Source of the DNA: Actinocrinis sp035605935
GTDB taxonomy: Bacteria; Actinomycetota; Actinomycetes; Streptomycetales; Catenulisporaceae
Direction of reading: 5' to 3'
NCBI RefSeq assembly: GCF_035605935.1
Contig: NZ_DATNGK010000153.1
Span: 14,354 to 78,353, forward strand
DNA: 64,000 nucleotides
The position numbers and the translations under genes were made by a program. The notes beneath the pieces were generated by a model. That model saw only the letters and a program-made list of their open reading frames with translations. It was not told the DNA's origin and did not search any database. Below are positions 18,213 to 27,496 of this stretch, piece after piece; position 1 is the first letter of the stretch; the number at the start of each line of letters is the position of its first letter.

Positions 18213-19424
18213 GTGGAGTTCAAGCAATCCCGGAAGCTGTCCGAGGTCCAGTACGACCTGCGCGGTCCGGTCCTCACCAGGGCAAAGCAGCTGGAGGCCG
18301 AGGGGCACTCGATCCTCAAGCTCAACATCGGCAACCCGGCCCCGTTCGGCTTCGAGGCCCCGGACGAGCTGGTGCAGGACGTCATCCTCGGCCTGCCGGA
18401 CTCCAATGGCTACGGCGACTCCAAGGGCCTGCCCTCGGCCCGGCGCGCGGTCGTGCAGTCCTACCAGACCCGCGGCCTCGTCGGCATCGACATCGAGGAC
18501 GTGTACATCGGCAACGGCGTGTCCGAGCTGATCGGCATGGTGCTCAACGCGCTGCTCGACAACGGTGACGAGGTGCTGATCCCGGCGCCCGACTATCCGC
18601 TGTGGACCGGGGCCACCGCGCTGGCCGGCGGGCGGCCGGTGCACTACATGTGCGATGAGCAGGCCGACTGGTTCCCCGACGTCGCGGACATCGAGTCGAA
18701 GATCACCCCGCACACCAAGGCGATCGTGATCATCAACCCGAACAACCCCACTGGCGCGGTCTACTCGCAGCAGGTCGTCTCCGAGCTGGTCGAGGTGGCC
18801 AGGCGGCATCAGCTGCTGGTGCTGTCCGACGAGATCTACGACAAGATCCTCTACGACGACGCCGTGCACCGGCCGACCGCGCTCTCCTGCCCCGACCTGC
18901 TGACCATCACCTTCAACGGCCTGTCCAAGACGTACCGCGCGGCGGGCTACCGGATCGGCTGGATGGTGCTCACCGGCCCGAAGGAGCACGCCGCGGACTA
19001 CATCCAGGGCCTCGACATCCTCGCCAATCTGCGACTCGGCCCGAATGTCCCGGTGCAGCACGCGATCCAGGCCGCGCTCGGCGGCTTCCAGTCCATCGAC
19101 CGGCTCACCGAGCCCGGCGGCCGCCTGTGGGAGCAGCGCAACCGCACCCATGAGCTGCTGAACCAGATCCCGGGCGTCTCCTGCACCAAGCCACAGGGCG
19201 CGATCTACGCCTTCCCGCGGCTCGACCCCAGCGTCTACAAGATCAACGACGATGAGCAGTTCGTCATGGACCTGCTCAACGCGGAGAAGATGCTCGTCAT
19301 GCACGGCACCGCGTTCAACTGGCCGAACCCGGACCACTTCCGGATCGTCACGCTGCCCCGAGTGCGCGACCTCGAAGAGGCAATCGCCGGCCTCGGCCGC
19401 TTCCTCGCGACCTACCAGCAATGA
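18213..19424 (+). CDS. alaA: Alanine-synthesising aminotransferase, AlaA type
   Basis: PLP-dependent class I aminotransferase that interconverts glutamate/pyruvate and alanine/2-oxoglutarate. It aligns by eye over its whole length with E. coli AlaA: YDLRGPVLTRAKQLE, LKLNIGNPAPFGFEAPDEL, IGNGVSELI, INPNNPTGAVYS, the PLP-lysine segment FNGLSKTYRAAGYR and a final AFNWPNPDHFRIVTLP. Length is 403 residues against 405 for E. coli. The GTG at 18213 gives the family N-terminus (FKQSRKLSEVQYD) and has GGAG 9 bases upstream; the longer frame to 18099 is a basic leader unlike the family. It is followed closely by the dipeptidase gene. Confidence 0.92.
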   Translation: MEFKQSRKLSEVQYDLRGPVLTRAKQLEAEGHSILKLNIGNPAPFGFEAPDELVQDVILGLPDSNGYGDSKGLPSARRAVVQSYQTRGLVGIDIEDVYIGNGVSELIGMVLNALLDNGDEVLIPAPDYPLWTGATALAGGRPVHYMCDEQADWFPDVADIESKITPHTKAIVIINPNNPTGAVYSQQVVSELVEVARRHQLLVLSDEIYDKILYDDAVHRPTALSCPDLLTITFNGLSKTYRAAGYRIGWMVLTGPKEHAADYIQGLDILANLRLGPNVPVQHAIQAALGGFQSIDRLTEPGGRLWEQRNRTHELLNQIPGVSCTKPQGAIYAFPRLDPSVYKINDDEQFVMDLLNAEKMLVMHGTAFNWPNPDHFRIVTLPRVRDLEEAIAGLGRFLATYQQ

Positions 19425-19453
19425 CCGGTCACACCGGACGGTAGGGTCGGATC

Positions 19454-20878
19454 ATGTCCACCGACAGCACACTTTCCGTTCGGACCTTTATCGAGCAGAA
19501 CTCGGCCGGGTTCGTCGAAGACCTCAAGGACTGGCTGCGCATCCCCTCCGTTTCAGGCGACCCCGATCGGGCCGGAGACGTGCGGGCCTCGGCCGAATGG
19601 CTTGCCGCGAAGCTGCGCGCCACCGGTTTCCCGACCGTGGAGATCTGGGAGACCGCGTCCGGCGCAGGCCTGCCCACCGTGTTCGCCGAGTGGCCTTCCG
19701 GCGACCCCGACGCGCCGACCGTGGCGGTATACGGCCACCACGACGTACAGCCCGCGACCCCTCTTGAACTGTGGGAGACCGCGCCCTTCGAGCCGACCGT
19801 GCGTGACGGCAAGCTCTTCGCCCGCGGCGCCTCCGACGACAAGGGCCAGCTCTTCTTCCACGTGCTCGGCGTGCGCGCGCACCTGGCCGCTACCGGCCGC
19901 ACTGCGCCCGCGGTGAACCTCAAGCTGATCGTCGAGGGGGAGGAGGAGTCCGGCTCGCCGAACTTCGCCCCGCTGCTGCGCGACCACGCCGAACGGCTGG
20001 CCTGTGATGTCGTGGTCGTTTCGGACACCGGCATGTGGGACAGGGACACCCCGTCGACGGTCACCGGTATGCGTGGCCTGATCGCCGCGCAGATCGACGC
20101 ACGCGGCCCGAGCGGCGATGTGCACTCCGGCTCCTTCGGCGGCGCCATCCCGAACCCGATCACCGAACTGGTCCGGTTGCTCGCGGGCCTGCACGACGAG
20201 AACCGGCACGTCACGCTGCCCGGCTTCTACGACGGCATCGTCGAGCTGACCGAGCGCGAGCGCCAGCTGTTCGCGAAGCTGCCCTTCGACGAGGCCGCCT
20301 GGCTGCGCACCGCCAAGTCCCCGGCCGCCATCGGCGAGGCCGGATTCAGCACCCTTGAGCGGATCTGGGCGCGGCCGACCGCCGAGATCAACGGGATCTG
20401 GGGCGGGCACACCGGGCACGGCTCGAAGACCATCGTGCCGTCCGAGGCGCACGCCAAGCTTTCCTTCCGGTTGGTCGCGGGTCAGGACCCGGCGCAGGTA
20501 CGTAAGGGCCTTGAGGCGTGGCTCGCCGAGCGTATGCCCGAGTGGATCGAGTACGAGCTCTCCTTCGAGGGCGAGGGCGTGCGCCCGTGCCTCACACCGC
20601 TCGACCATCCCGCGCTGCAATCCATCACCCGCGCGCTCGGCCGTGCGTTCGCCGATGACCCGGACGGTGAGCGGCGCGAGATCCTCTACACCCGCGAAGG
20701 CGGATCCGGACCCGAGGCTGACTTGCAGGACGTGCTCGCCGCGCCGGTGGTCTTCCTCGGCGTCTCGCTGCCTGAGGACGGTTGGCACGCCCCGAACGAG
20801 CGTGTGGACGTGGCGAACCTGCTCAAGGGCGCTGAGGCCGCGGCTTACCTATGGGAAGATCTCGCCGGGAACAAGTGA
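19454..20878 (+). CDS. M20-family dipeptidase
   Basis: Cytoplasmic zinc dipeptidase of the M20/CNDP group, hydrolysing di- or short peptides. Metal ligands and catalytic residues are visible: the YGHHDVQPA motif (His, then Asp two residues on), ARGASDDKGQ with the bridging Asp, the general base pair in EGEEESGSP, the Asp of VVVSDTGMW, and a late His in NERVD/HAPNE. The dimerisation lid (about 200-320) includes the conserved GDVHSGSFGG. The 474 residues are a full-length family member. No signal peptide. It lies 30 bases after alaA and shortly before nudC. Confidence 0.9.
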   Translation: MSTDSTLSVRTFIEQNSAGFVEDLKDWLRIPSVSGDPDRAGDVRASAEWLAAKLRATGFPTVEIWETASGAGLPTVFAEWPSGDPDAPTVAVYGHHDVQPATPLELWETAPFEPTVRDGKLFARGASDDKGQLFFHVLGVRAHLAATGRTAPAVNLKLIVEGEEESGSPNFAPLLRDHAERLACDVVVVSDTGMWDRDTPSTVTGMRGLIAAQIDARGPSGDVHSGSFGGAIPNPITELVRLLAGLHDENRHVTLPGFYDGIVELTERERQLFAKLPFDEAAWLRTAKSPAAIGEAGFSTLERIWARPTAEINGIWGGHTGHGSKTIVPSEAHAKLSFRLVAGQDPAQVRKGLEAWLAERMPEWIEYELSFEGEGVRPCLTPLDHPALQSITRALGRAFADDPDGERREILYTREGGSGPEADLQDVLAAPVVFLGVSLPEDGWHAPNERVDVANLLKGAEAAAYLWEDLAGNK

Positions 20879-20942
20879 TTACGCAGCGTCGTTGCAGACG
20901 TGGGGTACCGCTTGGTACCCGCCCAAGGGAGGGAAACGAGCG

Positions 20943-21902
20943 ATGGCCGACCACCGCGACGCGGCGACCGGACCGCTCGGACGGCTCGCCTTGGCGCGCG
21001 GCGCCGTAGATCGCACCGCTGAGCTCCGCCTCGACGAACTGGCCCTCGCCGCCGCCTGGTCGAATCCGGACACCCGGGTGCTGGTGGTCAGCGAGGGCCG
21101 GGCGTTCGTGCTCGACGAGCCGGATCCGGTCGTGCCCGGCTCGACCAAGCCGCGGTTGGTGACCCTGCCTTCGTACGACGCCCCGGAAGGCGAGCGCTTT
21201 CTGCTCGGCCGGGACGAGAGCGGCTTCACCTACTTCGCGGTTCCCGCCGAGACGCTGCCTGGTCGCATGGATGGCGACGCACGGCCCGCGTCGCTGCGTG
21301 AGGTCGGCGTGCACCTCTCGGACCGGGACGCCGGCCTGCTGACGCACGCGGTCGCACTCGAGCACTGGCATCGCAGTCACCGCTACTGCTCGCGCTGCGG
21401 CCACCCGACCGAGGTCGCCGCGGCCGGGCACATCCGCCGCTGCGCGAACTGCGGAACCGAGCACTACCCCCGTACCGACCCGGCCGTGATCATGGCGGTC
21501 ACCGATGCCGACGAACGGCTGCTGCTCGGCCGCGGCTCCGCCTGGGACCAACGCCGCTTCTCCGTCCTGGCCGGCTTTGTCGAGCCCGGAGAGTCGCTGG
21601 AACAGGCGGTCGCCCGCGAGGTGGCCGAGGAGGCCGGGTTGACCGTGACCTCGGTGACCTACCTGGGCAGCCAGCCATGGCCGTTCCCCTGCAGCCTGAT
21701 GCTTGGCTTCACCGCGACCGTGGACGACCCGGAGCGGGTGCGCGCGGACGGCGAAGAGGTGCTGGAAGTGCGCTGGTTCACCCGCGGTGAACTGGCCGAG
21801 GCGGCGGCTTCGGGGGAGGTCGTGCTCTCCGGCCAGATCTCGATCGCGCGCTCGCTGATCGAGCACTGGTACGGCGGTCCGCTGGCTGAGGCAGCGCGCT
21901 AG
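20943..21902 (+). CDS. nudC: NAD(+)/NADH pyrophosphatase NudC
   Basis: Nudix hydrolase that cleaves NAD(H) and can remove NAD caps from RNA 5' ends. The zinc ribbon is complete (CSRCGHPTE then CANCGTEHYPRTDP). The Nudix box follows: GFVEPGESLEQAVAREVAEE with EAG. The NudC-specific tail is SQPWPFPCSLMLGF. Length is 319 residues. The ATG at 20943 follows GAGGGAAACGAGCG. It is the counterpart of Rv3199c and converges with the MsiK-like gene 40 bases away. Confidence 0.93.
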   Translation: MADHRDAATGPLGRLALARGAVDRTAELRLDELALAAAWSNPDTRVLVVSEGRAFVLDEPDPVVPGSTKPRLVTLPSYDAPEGERFLLGRDESGFTYFAVPAETLPGRMDGDARPASLREVGVHLSDRDAGLLTHAVALEHWHRSHRYCSRCGHPTEVAAAGHIRRCANCGTEHYPRTDPAVIMAVTDADERLLLGRGSAWDQRRFSVLAGFVEPGESLEQAVAREVAEEAGLTVTSVTYLGSQPWPFPCSLMLGFTATVDDPERVRADGEEVLEVRWFTRGELAEAAASGEVVLSGQISIARSLIEHWYGGPLAEAAR

Positions 21903-21941
21903 CGCGCGAGGAACATCGCTTGCTTGGTGTGTACAGCGAGC

Positions 21942-23039
21942 TCAGCGCTGCGGCGTAAGCCTGCGGCCGGTGCGCGTCTCGAAGAAGTGCACCGAGTCCA
22001 GCGAGAGTTCCAGGCCCACCGCGGAGCCCGGACGCGGCGTGGCATGCGGTTCGCAGCGCACCACGATCGTCTTGCGGCCCTCGCCGACGCCGGTCGAGCA
22101 GTGCGCGTAGGCGACATAGCCGAGGTTCTCGACGGCTTCAACGTGCGCGTACAGGCCGCTGCCAGGTGATGTGATCTGCACGGTGTCCGGGCGGAAGCCG
22201 ACGGTCACCTCGGGCACCTGCAACTCTGCGGTGGTCTTGCGATCCAGTGGCAGCTCGATCACGTTCACGTCACCGAGCACAGCCCAGTCGTACTCGACCC
22301 GCGCCTTGATCAGGTTCATCGGCGGCGAGCCGACGAACGCGCCGACGTAAGCGTTGAGCGGGTTCTCGTAAAGGGCGCGCGGCGTATCGCACTGCAACAG
22401 CACGCCGTCCTTCATCACCGCGATGCGGTCGCCCATCGTCATGGCTTCGATCTGATCGTGCGTTACATAGATCGTGGTGGCCTGAAGCCGCCGCTGCATG
22501 TTCACGATCTGGGTACGCACGTCCGTGCGCAGCTTTGCGTCAAGGGCACCGAGCGGCTCGTCCATCAGGAAGACCTTCGGCTCACGCATCATGGCGCGGC
22601 CCATCGCGACTCGCTGTTGCTCGCCACCGGAAAGGGTGCGCGGCATGCGGTCGAGCGTCGGGGTCAGGTCGAGCTGTGCGGCCATCCGCCGCACCCGCCG
22701 CGCGACCGCCGAGTGTGGCGCTCCGGTCAGCGACAGCCGGAAGCCGAGGTTCTCGGCGACCGTCATCTGTGGATACAGCGCGTAATTCTGGAACACCATC
22801 GCGATGTCGCGATCGCCGGGCTGAGACTCGGTGACGTCCACGCCGTCGATGAAGACCGCACCGCTGTCCACGGTCTCCAACCCGGCTAGCATCCGCAGCG
22901 CCGTGGTCTTGCCGCAGCCGCTGGCGCCGAGCAGCACCATGAACTCGCCGGACTCGACCGTGAGGTTCAAACAGTCGACGGCCGGACTCTTCGTTCCCAG
23001 ATATGTATGGGACGCATCGACGAACTCGACGGAAGCCAT
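21942..23039 (-). CDS. msiK: MsiK/UgpC-type carbohydrate ABC transporter ATPase (orphan)
   Basis: ATPase energising one or more sugar importers. It has Walker A GASGCGKTT, signature LSGGEQQRVAMGRA, Walker B VFLMDEPLGALD, the H-loop VTHDQ and a C-terminal TOBE/MalK-like regulatory domain (VGFRPDTVQI). At 365 residues it is typical of MsiK. No permease or binding-protein gene is adjacent, which fits the shared-ATPase role of MsiK in streptomycetes (inference). The ATG at 23037-23039 follows GGTGGAG; a longer reading to 23141 is possible. The cognate transporter must be elsewhere; the xylFGH operon in this window has its own ATPase of another family. Confidence 0.85.
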   Translation of the reverse strand: MASVEFVDASHTYLGTKSPAVDCLNLTVESGEFMVLLGASGCGKTTALRMLAGLETVDSGAVFIDGVDVTESQPGDRDIAMVFQNYALYPQMTVAENLGFRLSLTGAPHSAVARRVRRMAAQLDLTPTLDRMPRTLSGGEQQRVAMGRAMMREPKVFLMDEPLGALDAKLRTDVRTQIVNMQRRLQATTIYVTHDQIEAMTMGDRIAVMKDGVLLQCDTPRALYENPLNAYVGAFVGSPPMNLIKARVEYDWAVLGDVNVIELPLDRKTTAELQVPEVTVGFRPDTVQITSPGSGLYAHVEAVENLGYVAYAHCSTGVGEGRKTIVVRCEPHATPRPGSAVGLELSLDSVHFFETRTGRRLTPQR

Positions 23040-23204
23040 GCTCTCCACCCGGACCAGTACCGAACACTGCGTTGTGCGTGTGCTGATGTACCTTTGGTGC
23101 GGTGTGCTCTGGTGCCACTGCCGCGGCGCGCGCAAAGGCACGACACGGCAGTAGGCGCAACCTACTCCGGGTGAACGCTGTTTGGCGAGGGTGTTACACA
23201 GTCG

Positions 23205-23444
23205 TCAGGCGAGTTTCGCCTGGACCTGAGCGAGACTCGGGTTTGTCAGCGCCGATCCGTCCGGGAACGTCACAGTAGGCACCGTCTGGTTACCGTTGTT
23301 CACAGACATCACATAATCAGCAGCTTCCGGCTGCCTTTCGATGTCGACCTCGATGTACTGGATCCCGGCCCGCTCCAGCTGACCCTTGAGCCGGCGGCAG
23401 TACCCACACCAGGGTGTCGAGTACATCGTGATCTGCGCTGCCAT
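23205..23444 (-). CDS. mrx1: Mycoredoxin (glutaredoxin-like)
   Basis: Small thiol oxidoreductase (79 residues) that reduces mycothiol-protein mixed disulfides. It contains the active site WCGYC near residue 11, the cis-proline stretch QTVPTVTFPDG and the NPS motif near the end. These match Mrx1 (Rv3198A) closely. GGAG lies 7 bases before the ATG. It is divergent from uvrD2, as in mycobacteria. Confidence 0.93.
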   Translation of the reverse strand: MAAQITMYSTPWCGYCRRLKGQLERAGIQYIEVDIERQPEAADYVMSVNNGNQTVPTVTFPDGSALTNPSLAQVQAKLA

Positions 23445-23559
23445 TGCTACTCCGTTTCCGCTCGTCCGGTCGCTTCACCGGCTATCCGAATAACCACCGC
23501 GCCGTCCGCAGTCTTCCCCGCATACCGTCCTCCACAGAATCGGCCCAGTCCTCAGCGCG

Positions 23560-23582
23560 CTGTCGGTGCCGCCTGAGAGTAT
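23560..23582 (+). promoter_or_regulatory. Possible PafBC-type promoter of uvrD2, nearly leaderless
   Basis: CTGTCGGTG at 23560-23568 matches the TTGTCRGTG damage element at 8 of 9 positions. At the expected distance is GAGTAT (23577-23582), an imperfect -10. The transcript would begin about at the ATG at 23590. Weaker than the adnA site. Confidence 0.35.
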
Positions 23583-23589
23583 GGCTCCC

Positions 23590-25833
23590 ATGACCAACCC
23601 GACCGCGGCCGACAGCGGGGAGGCCCTGCTCGCCGGACTGGACCCCGAACAGCGCGCGGTCGCCACCGCACTGCATGGCCCGGTGTGCGTGCTGGCCGGC
23701 GCCGGGACGGGCAAGACCAGGGCGATCACGCACCGTATCGCTTACGCGGTGGCGCAGGGTGCCTTCCCGGCGAACCAGGTGCTCGCGGTCACCTTCACCG
23801 CGCGCGCGGCTGGGGAGATGCGCGGTCGGCTGCGCATGCTCGGGGCGGGCACAGTACAGGCGCGAACCTTCCATGCGGCCGCGCTGCGTCAGTTGCAGTA
23901 CTTCTGGCCGCACACGGTTGGCGGGCCGCCACCGCAGCTGATAGACACCAAGCTGCCGCTGATCTCGGAGGCGGTCGCGGCCTGCCGGATGCGCGCGGAC
24001 CGCACCGAATTGCGTGACCTGGCCAGCGAGATCGAGTGGGCCAAAGCGACCCAGAGCACCCCGGACGACTACCCGGCGGCCGCGGCGAAGGCCGGGCGCC
24101 TGCCGCCGCGCGAGCCCGCCGAGACCGCCCGGGTATACGCGGCCTACGAGGCGGCGAAGCGCGATCGCGGCATGATCGACTTCGAAGACGTGCTGCTGCT
24201 GACCATCGGCGTGCTGGAGACCCGCCCGGACATCGCGGACCGGGTGCGTGATCAGTACCGGCACTTCGTCGTGGACGAGTACCAGGACGTCAACCCACTG
24301 CAACAGCGGCTGCTCGATTGCTGGCTCGGGAAACGCGACTCGGTGTGCGTGGTCGGCGACGCGAGCCAGACCATTTACTCGTTCACCGGGGCAACGCCCG
24401 AGTACCTGCTCGGTTTCCCGGACCGCTACCCGGACGCGACTGTGGTGCGGCTGGTGCGTGATTACCGGTCCACGCCTCAGGTCGTGGCGCTGGCCAACGC
24501 GCTGCTGAGCGAGGCGCCCACCGACACTCTCGCGCAGCGCCGGACCGCGCGGGCGAGGGTCGAACTGGTCGCGCAACGGCCGCCGGGCCCGGCCGTCGAG
24601 TACGAGGAGTACTCCGACGAGACCGTCGAGGCCGAAGGCGTCGCGAAGTGGATCAGGCAGCTGATCGACGCGGGCACCCGCCCGGCCGGGATCGCGGTGC
24701 TGTTCCGGATCAACGCGCAGTCCGAGGCCTATGAGCAGGCGCTCGCGGACCTCGGCGTGCCCTACGTAGTGCGCGGCATCGAGCGGTTCTTCGACCGGCC
24801 CGAGGTGCGCCAGGCCAAGACGCTGTTGCAGGGTGCCGCGGTCGCCGCCGTGGGCGCGGAGGCCGAACCGCTGCCAAGTGCGGTGCGCGCGGTGCTTTCC
24901 AGCACCGGCAGCTGGAGTCTGACGCCACCAACCGGTTCCGGCCGCAGCCGCGAGGCGTGGGAGTCGTTGGCCGCGCTAGCCGCCTTGTCAGACGAGTACG
25001 CATCCGCACATCCCGAGGCTGGCCTGCCCGAGTTCGTGCGTGAGCTGGACGCCCGCGCCGCCGTGCAGCACGCCCCGGTCGTCGATGGGGTCACCCTGGC
25101 CTCATTGCACTCCGCGAAGGGCCTGGAGTGGGACGCGGTCTTGCTCGTCGGACTTACCGAGGGCCTGCTGCCGATCAGCTACGCCGAAACCCCGGACCAG
25201 GTAGAGGAGGAGCGGCGGCTGCTATACGTCGGGGTGACCCGGGCGCGCGAGCGGCTGCGGCTGTCCTGGGCGCTGGCCCGGTCGCCCGGCGGACGGGCCT
25301 CACGCCGGCCGTCCCGGTTCCTCGACGCCTTGCGCGAGGCTCAGGAGGCGCGTTCCGGCGGACCTGGCGGCTCGGTCGTGCGCGGCAGAGGGAGCGGCGC
25401 GGGACGCGGCGGCGAGGAGACCAAGCGTTCGCGGCGCTCCGGGCCGGTGCGCTGCCGGGTGTGCGGCCGCGCGCTGATCGAGGCGGTGGAACGCAAGCTC
25501 GGTCGCTGCGCCGACTGCCCGTCAGATCTCGACGAGGCGCTGTTCGAGCGGCTGCGCGAGTGGCGTTCCGCGCGCGCGAAGGAGCAGTCGCTTCCGGCGT
25601 ACTGCGTCTTCACCGACGCGACGCTGACCGCGATCGCCGAATCGCGCCCCGCCGACCGAGCGGCGCTGGCCGGGATTCCGGGCGTCGGCGCGACCAAGCT
25701 GGACCGCTACGCGGAAGAGGTGCTGACGTTGCTCGGCGCCTCAGAAGGCACGGCGGACGAGGATGGCGCCAGTGTCGATGGAGCGCACGAGGACGGCGCC
25801 GACGACGCCGAAGACGTAGCCGAACTGTTCTAG
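23590..25833 (+). CDS. uvrD2: UvrD2-type DNA helicase with zinc-finger linker and HRDC domain
   Basis: Superfamily 1 3'-5' helicase for repair and replication. The motor has Walker A AGAGTGKTRA (about 45), motif II VVDEYQDVNP, GDASQTIYSFTGA and a motif VI near GVTRARERLRLSW. Then comes a tetracysteine module (CRVC ... CADC) and a C-terminal HRDC domain (YCVFTDATLTAIAE, GIPGVGATKLDRYAEEVL). This motor-C4-HRDC architecture defines mycobacterial UvrD2. An acidic tail follows. Of the two close ATGs I take 23590: the GAGAG at 23575-23579 is too near 23581 to serve it. Counterpart of Rv3198c. Confidence 0.92.
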   Translation: MTNPTAADSGEALLAGLDPEQRAVATALHGPVCVLAGAGTGKTRAITHRIAYAVAQGAFPANQVLAVTFTARAAGEMRGRLRMLGAGTVQARTFHAAALRQLQYFWPHTVGGPPPQLIDTKLPLISEAVAACRMRADRTELRDLASEIEWAKATQSTPDDYPAAAAKAGRLPPREPAETARVYAAYEAAKRDRGMIDFEDVLLLTIGVLETRPDIADRVRDQYRHFVVDEYQDVNPLQQRLLDCWLGKRDSVCVVGDASQTIYSFTGATPEYLLGFPDRYPDATVVRLVRDYRSTPQVVALANALLSEAPTDTLAQRRTARARVELVAQRPPGPAVEYEEYSDETVEAEGVAKWIRQLIDAGTRPAGIAVLFRINAQSEAYEQALADLGVPYVVRGIERFFDRPEVRQAKTLLQGAAVAAVGAEAEPLPSAVRAVLSSTGSWSLTPPTGSGRSREAWESLAALAALSDEYASAHPEAGLPEFVRELDARAAVQHAPVVDGVTLASLHSAKGLEWDAVLLVGLTEGLLPISYAETPDQVEEERRLLYVGVTRARERLRLSWALARSPGGRASRRPSRFLDALREAQEARSGGPGGSVVRGRGSGAGRGGEETKRSRRSGPVRCRVCGRALIEAVERKLGRCADCPSDLDEALFERLREWRSARAKEQSLPAYCVFTDATLTAIAESRPADRAALAGIPGVGATKLDRYAEEVLTLLGASEGTADEDGASVDGAHEDGADDAEDVAELF

Positions 25834-25856
25834 GGCCCGATCCGTGCCTGGTCTGG

Positions 25857-26483
25857 CTAGAAGGTCTCGCTCGCTGACGGAATCGCGCACCTGTCGTCGG
25901 CGTACTGGATCGCGCCGTTGATCAGTTCCTGCAGCGAACCGTGCATCTTGCCGTTGATCGTCAACACCCGAACCACGACGGTCACCGGGTCGCGCTGCTT
26001 CAGCGCGTGCGGTGCGGCCTCGCATTCGCCGCGGGTGTACATCCGCAAATTGGTCGTGGCGTTTGGCGGAATGACAACCTGCTGGTGATCCCAGATCAGC
26101 TTCGGCGCGTTCGGCACGGTCAGGCCGATCACCGTGACCTGGTACGGGCTGTCATTGCGGATCGGCACCGTCACGGCCGTGTAGTCGCCCGGCGATACGT
26201 ACGTCGAAAGGTCCGCGCCCGAACGGATCACCGCCGAGTTGTTCGCGGCCCTGACTTTGTACCCGTGGTTGTACACCCAACTGCCGACCGCACCCGCGAT
26301 CGCCGCCACTGCCACGAGCACGGCCACGCCGACGCGACGCCGCCGGTGCACCGGGGAAACGGCAGAATCAGCGGAACCGGCGACAACATCCGACACTTCG
26401 GAGCCAGAAGCGGGTTCGGCGTCGGTCACCCTCGGCTCCGCTGCCGCCGATGGCGTCAAGTCCGCATCGCCCTTGTCGCTCAC
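25857..26483 (-). CDS. Single-pass membrane protein of unknown function, Ig-like exterior
   Basis: About 208 residues. An acidic Ala/Ser/Glu-rich cytoplasmic part ends in a basic stop (VHRRRR), followed by one membrane helix (VGVAVLVAVAAIAGAVGSWV, about 50-69). The exported domain looks like an all-beta Ig-type fold (SPGDYTAVTVPIRNDSPYQV) with two cysteines (GECEA and DDRCAI) likely to form a disulfide. I do not recognise a named family. It starts with a GTG that overlaps the stop of the preceding gene (GTGA), so the two are translationally coupled, and it resembles that neighbour in design. Confidence 0.65.
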   Translation of the reverse strand: MSDKGDADLTPSAAAEPRVTDAEPASGSEVSDVVAGSADSAVSPVHRRRRVGVAVLVAVAAIAGAVGSWVYNHGYKVRAANNSAVIRSGADLSTYVSPGDYTAVTVPIRNDSPYQVTVIGLTVPNAPKLIWDHQQVVIPPNATTNLRMYTRGECEAAPHALKQRDPVTVVVRVLTINGKMHGSLQELINGAIQYADDRCAIPSASETF

Positions 26484-27277
26484 CGCGTGCACACCCTTCC
26501 CTGGAGCGCGGCCGCCGTGGTGTCGATGACCAGATACGCCTTGTGCATGACCTTGTTCGTGTCTCGCAGCTCGAAGGCGATCGCCGTCGGCTGTTGCTGC
26601 TGCTCCGCACTCCCGCCGTGCACCAGCGCGCGCGCCACGGCTGCCGCCGCATCACAGCTCACCGTCACCGTGCCGACGAAGTGGATCGTCCCGTTGCCGA
26701 GGATGTAACCGGTCCCGTTGTCCGGCCGCAGCCCGACCGCGCCGGCCAGATACGGGCCGGTCAGCGTGCCCGGCGTTATCACAATGCCGTCCGGGCTGTC
26801 GTTCGCGATCGAGATGGAGACTTGCGCGGTCTGACTACCGGTAAGCACTTGGCTCGGCAGCACTTCATAACGCGGCGCCGCGCCGCCGACCGGCATGATC
26901 TGCACCTCCGGCTGCCCGCCGAGATGCACCACCGCGATGCCTCGGTTCGACACGGCGCGAGTACCTAAGAACACTGAGCTGCACAGCGTCCACCCGAGCG
27001 CGCCGACGACTACGACCAACATCACCCAGTCCGCGGATCGCTTCGTCCGCTGCCAGCCCGGCCCCGCGAAGTAACGCGACGCCCGGCCAGATACCGCGCC
27101 AGATACCGCGCCGAAGATCGCCGCGAACGCGGTGGCCAGGCGAGAGCGCGCCGCAACGCGGCCATCGCCCCCGGTCACGGACGCGCCATCGTCGCCGTCG
27201 CCGGCGGGCGTTTCCGCGGCGGGCGCGGATGATTCGGTGCTGGTTGACACAGTTCTAGATGACGCGAGGCGCGGCAT
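26480..27277 (-). CDS. Single-pass membrane protein, paralogous in design to its downstream partner
   Basis: About 265 residues. A disordered Ser/Thr/Ala/Gly-rich N-terminus, a basic segment (GWQRTKRSAD), one membrane helix (WVMLVVVVGALGWTLCSSVF, about 100-119) and an exported beta-rich domain containing ISIANDSPDGIVITPG, equivalent to the IRNDSPYQVTVIG of the next gene. A cysteine in TVSCDAA and one in the terminal GRVCTR may pair. Not recognised as a named family. I use the ATG at 27275-27277, preceded by GGGA; a reading to 27424 is possible. Divergent from the whiB7 leader. Confidence 0.62.
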   Translation of the reverse strand: MPRLASSRTVSTSTESSAPAAETPAGDGDDGASVTGGDGRVAARSRLATAFAAIFGAVSGAVSGRASRYFAGPGWQRTKRSADWVMLVVVVGALGWTLCSSVFLGTRAVSNRGIAVVHLGGQPEVQIMPVGGAAPRYEVLPSQVLTGSQTAQVSISIANDSPDGIVITPGTLTGPYLAGAVGLRPDNGTGYILGNGTIHFVGTVTVSCDAAAAVARALVHGGSAEQQQQPTAIAFELRDTNKVMHKAYLVIDTTAAALQGRVCTR

Positions 27278-27466
27278 CGGTGTTCCCGTCTTTATCGAGT
27301 CGTGCCCTGCCACTTTTCCCCGAGAAGTTCGGCCGCAAGGGGTGACACTGCCGATCAACCATGACAGGATAGTGGGGCGGAACGCGGGGGACGCCAACGC
27401 GTCTGTTCCATCAGAACTTAGCAACCCTCGCTCTCCGTCCTGATAAAAGCGCAGCTCAAAAATGGT

Positions 27467-27496
27467 TTGCGCCGCCGGAGTAGCTTACCCTAGCCT
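27467..27496 (+). promoter_or_regulatory. Probable whiB7 promoter with upstream AT-rich WhiB7-type site
   Basis: A -35 TTGCGC (27467-27472), 18-base spacer and -10 TAGCCT (27491-27496). An AT-rich patch (CTCAAAAATGG) abuts the -35; WhiB7 is known to activate promoters having such a patch there, so autoregulation is plausible. The leader would be about 730 bases. Confidence 0.45.
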
